A stretch of 42,629 nt of DNA from a virus: IMG/VR virus record IMGVR_UViG_3300027760_000040, positions 1-42,629 of that record; one strand, 5' to 3'. Below are positions 36,180 to 42,629 of the stretch, in pieces; position 1 is the first letter of the stretch, and each line of letters starts with the position of its first letter. The notes below the pieces were generated by a model. It had not been told where the DNA came from and ran no database searches. It saw nothing but the letters and a program-made list of their open reading frames with translations. The position numbers and the translations under genes were made by a program.

Positions 36180-37298
36180 TTATTCTAATGGTATATCTAT
36201 TGGAGCTTCACTATATCCTGGGTTTTGTGTCATTGGCTGACCATCTGACCCATATAAATTTCCATCTTGTCCTTGAAATACCCCTGGACTAATTTCTGTA
36301 GTTCCATATAAAGGACTTGTTGGATCTTGAGTATTAACAGGTGTAGATGAGGCAGAATTTGATGAACCAAAATTCTTGCTAAAAATATCCCAGTATTTTT
36401 GCAAAGCATTGGGCGTGGTTTTGGTTTCGTATGTTTTAGTAGCTGGGTTCCAAACTTGAGTTGTTGTTTCGCCTAAGCCGCTTGCAACCAACGAACCCAA
36501 ACCAGTAACTTGAGACAATGGAGATAGCCCATAAGCGCCTGGCAATGGGCCTTTGTAAGTCTCAGTAGTAGATGATGGGATGTTATAGCCCTTCATCAGA
36601 TTGGCCACGTTAGTAGCTTGTGTCAGGGGAGCATTGATCTTGGCTTGCTCAAAAGCTTGTTGTTCTGCGCCGCCCTTAGTCATAGCACCAGCACCAGCCA
36701 GTCCTAATGTTTGTTGTTGTCCAGCAAGATTGCCTTGGATTTGTGCGGCTTGGTTCTGCAATTGACCTTCATTGATGGCGGCTTGCAGGGCTTGGGCATA
36801 GCCTTGTTGCAAGGCTCCAGTTTGAGCGCCAAGCAGATTAGATTGCATGTCGGCAGTAGACTGGCCCAAAGCGTTTGCATAGCGTTGGCTACCCAATCCG
36901 CCACTACCCACAAAACCAGCCTTCAGTTGAGGCATCAGATTACGCTGGATATTCTGCTGTTGCAGACGCTCCATCTCATTCACCACGCCTGTGGTGTAAG
37001 GATTCATTAAGGATTGAATCTTTTCAGGGGTTAGCCCTTGAGCAACGCCCGAAACGGTCTGTTGAGCGGCAGTAAGGCCTGGCTGATACGCTGTGGCGGC
37101 ACCAGGGATTGCGGCATAGCCCTGCTGCTGCAAAGCCGTCATGGGGGCTACAAGTTCGCTAGTAGGACGATTAAGCGCAGTAGTACCTGCACCAGCCAAA
37201 CCACTCAGATAGTCGGTGTAATATTGGGGGGCGGTAGTGCTAGTTGTTCTTGTGGTGTTAACGTCTGGGGCAACTGTGCCTTGAAAAATGTCAGCCAT
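36180..37298 (-). CDS. Internal virion / ejection protein (372 residues, Gln/Ala-rich)
   Basis: Gln, Ala and Gly-rich and almost wholly helical in the first 240 residues (LTAAQQTVSGVAQGL, ALQQGYAQALQAAINEGQ, QNQAAQIQGNLAGQQQ), with a Ser/Thr/Pro tail. The composition resembles P22 gp7/gp20-like DNA-transfer proteins. AT-rich DNA separates it from the next gene. A role in genome ejection is inferred from position and composition. Confidence 0.6.
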   Translation of the reverse strand: MADIFQGTVAPDVNTTRTTSTTAPQYYTDYLSGLAGAGTTALNRPTSELVAPMTALQQQGYAAIPGAATAYQPGLTAAQQTVSGVAQGLTPEKIQSLMNPYTTGVVNEMERLQQQNIQRNLMPQLKAGFVGSGGLGSQRYANALGQSTADMQSNLLGAQTGALQQGYAQALQAAINEGQLQNQAAQIQGNLAGQQQTLGLAGAGAMTKGGAEQQAFEQAKINAPLTQATNVANLMKGYNIPSSTTETYKGPLPGAYGLSPLSQVTGLGSLVASGLGETTTQVWNPATKTYETKTTPNALQKYWDIFSKNFGSSNSASSTPVNTQDPTSPLYGTTEISPGVFQGQDGNLYGSDGQPMTQNPGYSEAPIDIPLE

Positions 37299-37299
37299 A

Positions 37300-38706
37300 T
37301 TAGCTCCTTGACTTTTTGCTCAAATAATCTAGTGGTGATTTTAACGCAGGGGGCGGTAAATCTTTAGGGCCTTTTGATCTTGCTCGATCACGAATGGAAT
37401 GCATCATGTCGTATAGTTTTTGTGATCCAGCTTTAGTAGAGCCGTTACCCAAAGCGGAAACCACGTCTGCCGGGAACACAAACTCACCGTCTGCGAGCAT
37501 TGCAGGAATATCATCACTCTGTCCATCACCAGGCCCTGCAACATGCGCCCCATGCCTGAAGTCGCCGCGCATCTTGCCGCCGTGGTTCATCAACGGTACG
37601 GATAGCCCACCCTCTGCGTACTTTTGGACTGACCCACCTTTAGCCATTAAAGGTGTAACAAGACCACCCTCTTTAGCGGCTATACCCAATATATCATCAA
37701 TAGATTGGTTTTGTCCATAACTGTAATAATCTGGCATAACATTACCTTGAGAAACTTGTACTGTGCTCTGTGTGGGCATTGGTTGTGGTTTAGTATCCGC
37801 AGCAATCATTTTTTCAAACGAAGATAAAGGATTTACAAAACCCTGTTTGCTTGCTGTTGAAGTTAAGTATTGAGCGGATAGCGGAGACAAAGCAGATCCA
37901 CCAGATGTTGTCTGCTGAGGTTGTTGTATTACTTGTGTAGGTTGTGAAGCGGTTTGCCCAAGACCTCCCGCATATTGAACGGCAGTTGATAGAGGCATTC
38001 CTTTTTTCACCAAATCATTGGCTATCTGCTTTCTAATGCTGTCAAGCTTTTTATAAATTTCATCCGTTTGATCTGTGCTTATTGGAGGTTGCGCTCCTTC
38101 TGCATCAATTCCTGTAGGTGTATTTGCTGGTGGTAAATTTTCAGGAGGCGTCCACTCTTCTTGCACAGGTGGCGCAGGAGTTGACTCAACTGGAGCAGTT
38201 ATTGGCTCTGCTGGTGGCGGGGCTTCAATGGGCGCATTAGTTGGCGCAGAAGGCGCAGAAGATGCAGAAGATGCAGTCTCAATTGGAGCCTCAATAGTTT
38301 CGGCAGCAACGGGGGCGGCAACGGCTGGTAATGCCTCTGCACCAATAGCAGCAGATCCCGCAACACCACCCAATTCTGCCTCAGCGGCAACTTGACTAGC
38401 CAAAGCCAGTTGTTCAGCCTCAGACAGACCAATAGCAGCCTCAGCGGCAGCAGCCTCAGATCCCATTGCAGCAATAAGTTCTGGAGCAACAAATGCAGCG
38501 GCCACAAGTGCAGCCGTTTGCAAAGGATTTTTTACAGCAGTATCAATAATATTGGATGCAACATCTATAGTTGTTCCAAGGGGGTTTCCTAAAAACTCAT
38601 TTACAAAACCACCACCACCCCCGCCTTGAGGCTTGATGCGTCTATCCCCATAGTGCTTAAACGCTTCTAGTGGTAAATCGGGGAAATCAAAACGATGGAA
38701 TCTCAT
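37300..38706 (-). CDS. Virion-associated protein with GPGDG-type C-terminal motif
   Basis: The product has 468 residues. An N-terminal helix is followed by Ala/Glu-rich and Pro-rich segments (about 60-200). Near 355 comes LMAKGGSVQKYAEGGLSVPL, then HVAGPGDGQSDDIPAMLADG and EFVFPADVVSALGNGSTKAG. The latter is a motif I recall at the C-terminus of many phage tail or virion proteins, where it may be a small protease or lytic-type fold, but its function is not known. ATGA overlap with the GNAT-like gene. Confidence 0.65.
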   Translation of the reverse strand: MRFHRFDFPDLPLEAFKHYGDRRIKPQGGGGGGFVNEFLGNPLGTTIDVASNIIDTAVKNPLQTAALVAAAFVAPELIAAMGSEAAAAEAAIGLSEAEQLALASQVAAEAELGGVAGSAAIGAEALPAVAAPVAAETIEAPIETASSASSAPSAPTNAPIEAPPPAEPITAPVESTPAPPVQEEWTPPENLPPANTPTGIDAEGAQPPISTDQTDEIYKKLDSIRKQIANDLVKKGMPLSTAVQYAGGLGQTASQPTQVIQQPQQTTSGGSALSPLSAQYLTSTASKQGFVNPLSSFEKMIAADTKPQPMPTQSTVQVSQGNVMPDYYSYGQNQSIDDILGIAAKEGGLVTPLMAKGGSVQKYAEGGLSVPLMNHGGKMRGDFRHGAHVAGPGDGQSDDIPAMLADGEFVFPADVVSALGNGSTKAGSQKLYDMMHSIRDRARSKGPKDLPPPALKSPLDYLSKKSRS

Positions 38707-39065
38707 ACTTCTGCCATCCAGTTATAACCCTCAAGATCGGGTTGTTGTATGTCTGCTCCAGCTCTTTGGATTAGCTGCAATATCTCTTGGTTGTCGGCAT
38801 TGCCATAAACGCGCTGGATACCAGCTTTCTTTAGCCCATTCCAAAATACTTTGATGTACCGTGAAATTGCAATAGGAGAATCTTCTGTAAAGAAATGAAG
38901 CTCACCAATATCTTCAGATAACAAACGTACAAACAATACAGAATTCCCTGCATTAAAAATTTTGCCTTGATTGTTCTGTATCAGTTGAGCAATAGCACCC
39001 AATACCCTTTGTGGGTCTATACCTCTTTGGTTGGCGTCTGCCGTAATAATTTCTGATGGTGTCAT
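38703..39065 (-). CDS. GNAT-like virion-module protein (120 residues)
   Basis: NSVLFVRLLSEDIGELHFFT and then YIKVFWNGLKKAGIQRVYGN ADNQEILQLIQRAGA follow the strand-helix order of the C-terminal half of GNAT acetyltransferases. T7 gp13 and related proteins have a similar acetyltransferase-like look and aid assembly of the internal core. The usual Q/R-x-x-G-x-G/A loop is not clear, so catalysis is doubtful. Overlaps the next gene (ATGA). Confidence 0.5.
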   Translation of the reverse strand: MTPSEIITADANQRGIDPQRVLGAIAQLIQNNQGKIFNAGNSVLFVRLLSEDIGELHFFTEDSPIAISRYIKVFWNGLKKAGIQRVYGNADNQEILQLIQRAGADIQQPDLEGYNWMAEV

Positions 39066-39074
39066 ATCAATACC

Positions 39075-39353
39075 TCACGTTGCTGGGTTGACGGCGTTTA
39101 CTAGAGCTTCTGCCCACACTTGCCAATCATCATAGTTGTCTGTTGATGGGATAGCTTCATTTGTAAATACATCAATTGCCTTGATGCCATTGCCCCAAAC
39201 CTTCCAATCCGTTTGGGCGCTAGGAATCTCTAGCTGCTGCGGAGCATACAACTCACACATCAGACTAGCCCAAGAATCAAAAGAATGAAACCTTGGGTCA
39301 TAAACAAGTGCTGGGCCTCTAATATCCACGGACATCTCCCGCCAAATCTGCAT
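39075..39353 (-). CDS. Small virion-module protein (92 or 86 residues)
   Basis: The product reads MQIWREMSVDIRGPALVYDP or starts at the inner Met (39335, MSVDIRG). Both overlap the end of the tail protein gene. GGCGGGAG precedes the inner ATG too closely and AGGA precedes the outer one. Trp and Asp-rich with FHSFDSWASLMCELYAPQQL. I recall short proteins like it in environmental phages next to the gp10-like gene. Function is unknown. Confidence 0.6.
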   Translation of the reverse strand: MQIWREMSVDIRGPALVYDPRFHSFDSWASLMCELYAPQQLEIPSAQTDWKVWGNGIKAIDVFTNEAIPSTDNYDDWQVWAEALVNAVNPAT

Positions 39354-41523
39354 TTAAGAGCACACGTCCTAATTGATAATCACCACCAGCTTCATTAGAC
39401 ACAAACTTCAATCTAAGCTCCCGCCGCTGTTCTTTCATGTCAATTTTATTGGTGTTTGCATCAAACACATAAGGGACAGACTGAGCATCATCTGATTGTG
39501 CATAGGGGCGACCTGTGACGTAAAGAGTCATATTGCCCTCTAAAACAAAATCAGGCTCTACCCTCTCTAGCCTTAACCATCTGTTTGCTCCAGTCATGGC
39601 GGGTTCTGAGGGGCCTCCAGAGACCCATCCTAGATCATTGGTCTCAAAGTAGCTTTCAATGGCATTGACGTTCTGCCCGTTGATGGCATCTGTTCCAATC
39701 TCATGCTGGAGGATTTCAATTCTGTTTGGCGGGGTAGAAAATGTCAGAGAGGCAGTAGCCGTTGCGGTAGCCGCGGCAGACATTTGAATTCCTTGTGCAT
39801 ACAAAGTTGCAACAGGAACAGAGAACCCAGCACCAGTTCCACCCAACTCGGTATTGGACGCGCTCAGAACATCTCCCACCTGGTAACCAGCTCCCCTAGA
39901 AGTTACGGTAACGGCTGTTACAGCGCCTAGAGCAACGGTTACGGTAGCCTTTGCGCCGCTTCCGCTGCCGCCAGTAAGGGTGACGTTGGTGTAGGTGCCA
40001 ATAACGTAACCTGCGCCTCCAGTAATCGTTCCTAGCGTCTTGATGCTGCTGGTCTTTATGGCTGTAACGTAGGTGTTTGTAGGAATTCCCGACCCAGAAA
40101 TGATCAGCCCCAAAACAACTTGGGTGTTGTACGTGTCTAGATACAAGAATTGGCTTCCGCTTACCGTGTTAAATGAAGAAGTAAAAACGGTAGCCGCTGG
40201 GGACGTGTCCCAATTGGCTTGTACGGGATAGTGAAACACTTGCGAAAAGTAACCAGCCGAGCGGCGAGCACCTAAAGCTTGGCCAGCATCGTACCAAATG
40301 TTTTCACGGGTGTTGTAAACAATAGCGTCAGTACACTCAGTAGCATCACCTCTAGGGTAGAACCACCAAACCTCACCAAAACGAGGTACTTTGCTTACCC
40401 AAACTTTTTGCCTTTGAGCGTAGTTTAAATTGTCAAAAAAGTAGTTCTGATTCATGCTGTTAGGAATTTCCTTAACAACACCGTTGTACATCAAGAAACG
40501 GTCTACTCCGCACCAGTAATACACTCCATCGTATTCAATTGCAGATTGGCTAGACAGAATAGAAGACTGCGAGCTGATGATGTCATAGCGCCAGTATTGT
40601 GGGGGTGTTCCAGCTCCACCGATATAGGACACGCGAATCAGGCTATCAAGGCTCCAAAACAGCCCAGAAGGCGCGTTTGAACCACCCCTGACGGGTAACC
40701 CTTGGACAATCTTTCCTGTGGCTACGTTGGTTGCATTAGCGTCTGCGGAGACCCAATCTTGAGCGTTGCCAGCGGCGCAGTTCTGAATCAGACCATTGTT
40801 GCCATAGACAAAGACGTATGGATGAAGTGTCACTACGCCACCAGACACAGTAATATTATTGCTGAAAGTTGCAACAATGACTCCGGCGGGGATTACGCTA
40901 GACAGAGTTATGTTGGTTGTAGAGACCGAGACCACCGTGGTGTTTGGTGGGATGCTGGTTCCTGTTATGGTTTGTCCAGCACCGATCAAAGGATTTAAAG
41001 CTGGAATAGTTACTACAGCAGTACCAGTAGAGGTAATTGTGGCGGTAAACGTGCCAATCTGTGACATGGTCGTGCCGTTAATGTCACCAATTAGGACGGG
41101 CGTATTAAAGTCGTTGTCAACTGATGCGAGGTTATGCCCTGGGTGTGCCAGCAATGACTGCACTCCAGCTCCCGCAACATCGTAGAAACCATCAAACTGC
41201 CAAAGGTTTAGGTTGGAAGCAGTAAAGTTTGACAGCGTAAAGTTGTTAATGCCAGCCCCAATGCCGTTATCATCAATAGTGAGCACTTGCAAACCATTGT
41301 TATAACCACTGAAGATGTAGTTGAATGCATTCTGAGCATTAACCCAAATGCCCCTTGATGGGCCTGTTAGTTGATCAGAGATGACACGATACCCGCCCAT
41401 CTTTCTAGGGCGTCCACGCTGAAACCTTACCCAGCGACCATCATTGTAAAATTGCTTATCAAAGATGGTTCCGTCCCGTTGGACGCCAGGTTTGGTATCA
41501 AGAGCAAATACCTTTTGCGTCAT
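39319..41523 (-). CDS. Tail protein, P22 gp10-like (stabilisation) / tubular protein B type
   Basis: The product has 734 residues. It begins MTQKVFALDTKPGVQRDGTI and continues FDKQFYNDGRWVRFQRGRPR, then a repeated beta-propeller-like pattern of Tyr, Trp and Gly turns (IEYDGVYYWCGVDRFLMYNG). This order of N-terminal KPGV-RDGT, propeller and C-terminal strand section fits the P22 gp10 / T7 gp12 nozzle group, which closes the tail and holds the fibres. Between about 470 and 590 lies a Gly/Thr-rich region (AGYVIGTYTNVTLTGGSGSG) that looks like an inserted domain. The start overlaps the fibre stop (TAATG) with GGAG seven bases upstream. Confidence 0.65.
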   Translation of the reverse strand: MTQKVFALDTKPGVQRDGTIFDKQFYNDGRWVRFQRGRPRKMGGYRVISDQLTGPSRGIWVNAQNAFNYIFSGYNNGLQVLTIDDNGIGAGINNFTLSNFTASNLNLWQFDGFYDVAGAGVQSLLAHPGHNLASVDNDFNTPVLIGDINGTTMSQIGTFTATITSTGTAVVTIPALNPLIGAGQTITGTSIPPNTTVVSVSTTNITLSSVIPAGVIVATFSNNITVSGGVVTLHPYVFVYGNNGLIQNCAAGNAQDWVSADANATNVATGKIVQGLPVRGGSNAPSGLFWSLDSLIRVSYIGGAGTPPQYWRYDIISSQSSILSSQSAIEYDGVYYWCGVDRFLMYNGVVKEIPNSMNQNYFFDNLNYAQRQKVWVSKVPRFGEVWWFYPRGDATECTDAIVYNTRENIWYDAGQALGARRSAGYFSQVFHYPVQANWDTSPAATVFTSSFNTVSGSQFLYLDTYNTQVVLGLIISGSGIPTNTYVTAIKTSSIKTLGTITGGAGYVIGTYTNVTLTGGSGSGAKATVTVALGAVTAVTVTSRGAGYQVGDVLSASNTELGGTGAGFSVPVATLYAQGIQMSAAATATATASLTFSTPPNRIEILQHEIGTDAINGQNVNAIESYFETNDLGWVSGGPSEPAMTGANRWLRLERVEPDFVLEGNMTLYVTGRPYAQSDDAQSVPYVFDANTNKIDMKEQRRELRLKFVSNEAGGDYQLGRVLLNADLAGDVRGY

Positions 41524-42629
41524 TAGAACACTCCGCCCGAAATGCCGCCTGTAAAGGTTCCTGTACCGTTTATGGTTAATCCAGAAGACGACAGCGTGAA
41601 TAAATTAACACCAAGGATGGCCATCGCTAGTTCAGCGGTTGCGGAACGATAGATGCCTGTGGAAGACTCCGAGGCAAAGTTTAAAGATGGCGCACCCACA
41701 GAGCCAGAAACCAATGACACGGTGGTGGCTCCAGCGGCAATCGTAGACGCGTTTAAGAGGTTTACAGAGTCACATAGCAATATTACCTGCTGACCCGCGG
41801 GAACGGTTGCTGTGCCGCCTCCAGCTCCCGTGGTGAAGGTAATGGTGTACCCAGCACCAGTTCCGTTGGTTTGGTTGGTAACGTAGTAAACCTGAACGGT
41901 TTGGGGGACTGTAACGGTTACGTTTCCGCTTAAGGTTCCTGTGTACTTCTGTACGACGTTTGCAGCCTCAGCGGAGGTTAGAGTGTAGCTACCAGATGTA
42001 ACAGCCTTGGTAAGCTGCGTAAAATTGAACTGAGTGCTGCGTCCAAGACCGACGGTGTAGAAAGCCACACCAGAGCAGCAAATAAAGCAGGAATCAGAAG
42101 GCTGTAAAGAGATAGAAGCAGCACCATTGATCAGGTTTCCTCCAGAGGGGGCCACGGTCAAAGTGCCAGTCCCGCCATTACGCAGCATCATAAACCAATC
42201 GTTACCTAACGTAACGGCCGATGTAAGGGTCAGCGTTCCTGCGCCGTTGTCCCACACGTAGTAAGAGGCTCTGTCGGAAGCAATTGCGGTATAGGCAGAA
42301 GAGAATGTGGTGACGTTGTGAGCTGCATTTAGGGTGTTGCTGATAGCCTTTAAGCCGTATCCAGCCAATGCGCCAGCATCTACGTTAGAAGATCCCACGC
42401 CAAATGCAATGTTGCCCCATGTTCCTGCTATGGTGGCGTTTGTAGTGATGTAGATGTAACGTGAAGCACTAGGAGCTACGCTTGCAATAGAGTTGCCAGC
42501 AGCATCTTTAACGGTGAAGGTATTAGCGCCAATGTTTCGGATCAGGGCGTCTTGACCCACAGAGGCTTGATTGGCGGGGGGCATAGACAAAGACAAGCCA
42601 GCAGTAGTGGCTGTAACGTCCATAATCCG
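41523..42629 (-). CDS. Tail fibre protein, C-terminal part (truncated by right edge)
   Basis: Open for 368 codons from the window edge to its stop at 41523. A Met lies at the third codon (MDVTATTAGLSLSMPPANQA), but without a visible ribosome-binding site, and the frame stays open upstream. Beta-rich and Gly/Thr/Ser-rich; contains DWFMMLRNGGTGTLTVAPSG and LTSAEAANVVQKYTG, and ends NLFTLSSSGLTINGTGTFTG. The pattern is that of fibre distal domains with a C-terminal GIYRS region found at ends of fibre proteins. Probably the missing part of, or gene after, the fibre at 1-1208. Confidence 0.65.
   Translation of the reverse strand, partial: RIMDVTATTAGLSLSMPPANQASVGQDALIRNIGANTFTVKDAAGNSIASVAPSASRYIYITTNATIAGTWGNIAFGVGSSNVDAGALAGYGLKAISNTLNAAHNVTTFSSAYTAIASDRASYYVWDNGAGTLTLTSAVTLGNDWFMMLRNGGTGTLTVAPSGGNLINGAASISLQPSDSCFICCSGVAFYTVGLGRSTQFNFTQLTKAVTSGSYTLTSAEAANVVQKYTGTLSGNVTVTVPQTVQVYYVTNQTNGTGAGYTITFTTGAGGGTATVPAGQQVILLCDSVNLLNASTIAAGATTVSLVSGSVGAPSLNFASESSTGIYRSATAELAMAILGVNLFTLSSSGLTINGTGTFTGGISGGVF

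Noticed and set aside
1-42629. tRNA genes, CRISPR arrays, insertion sequences, integrase or attachment sites
   Set aside because: None recognised by eye on either strand; the only mobile gene seen is the HNH-AP2 homing endonuclease.

Overview
This window is most of a double-stranded DNA tailed-phage genome, very probably a podovirus (short non-contractile tail) of a Gram-negative bacterium. The evidence is a compact block of virion genes (terminase, large portal, GroES-like protein, coiled-coil scaffold, major capsid protein, head-tail adaptor, fibre proteins, P22 gp10-like tail protein, three helix-rich ejection-type proteins) with no tape measure, tail-tube or sheath gene. No integrase, rRNA, tRNA or CRISPR array was seen. 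The host cannot be fixed from the sequence. The style resembles uncultured freshwater or marine Caudoviricetes, but that is an impression from memory.

Layout: (a) 1-17765, minus strand: terminase small and large subunits, a cluster of mini-genes behind a good sigma70-type promoter (15485-15514), a 1108-residue polyvalent protein with an ADP-ribosyltransferase-like domain, portal, GroES-like protein, scaffold, capsid, decoration proteins, adaptor, zinc-ribbon protein and the N-terminal part of a tail fibre cut by the left edge. (b) 17809-19397, plus strand: an HslV/proteasome-like Ntn hydrolase coupled to an HTH-metallophosphoesterase. (c) 19390-24987, minus strand: about 25 tiny, mostly uncharacterised early genes, five of them single-span membrane peptides, many joined by ATGA overlaps. 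(d) 25090-29739, minus strand: replication, recombination and modification genes (DUF1376-like replication protein, DnaB-like helicase, C5 DNA methyltransferase with a second gene nested in another frame, RusA-type resolvase, Ref-like nuclease) below a small Cro/YdaS-like repressor. (e) 29877-32848, plus strand: small genes, an SSB-like protein, an HNH-AP2 homing endonuclease and a PD-(D/E)XK exonuclease. (f) 32922-42629, minus strand: ejection proteins, GNAT-like protein, tail protein and the C-terminal part of a fibre cut by the right edge.

Read along the minus strand, region (a) followed by region (f) is one continuous late module from terminase to ejection proteins. The window is therefore best seen as a circular or circularly permuted genome opened inside the fibre region. 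The two ends do not join in frame, so some bases are missing or the fibre is two genes. No non-coding stretch exceeds 300 bases once the small genes are counted. The longest is the divergent control region at 29740-29876.

How the genes work together: the repressor probably acts on a shared palindrome (TTTAACT-N3-AGTTAAA and variants) at its own divergent promoter and at two or three early minus-strand promoters. SSB, exonuclease, RusA and Ref form a recombination set. Helicase plus DUF1376 protein direct host replication enzymes, since no DNA polymerase or primase is visible. No endolysin or classical holin was recognised. The most striking observation is the overprinted ORF at 26758-27474, which lies entirely inside the methyltransferase gene in the +1 frame and has a better ribosome-binding site than the methyltransferase itself.
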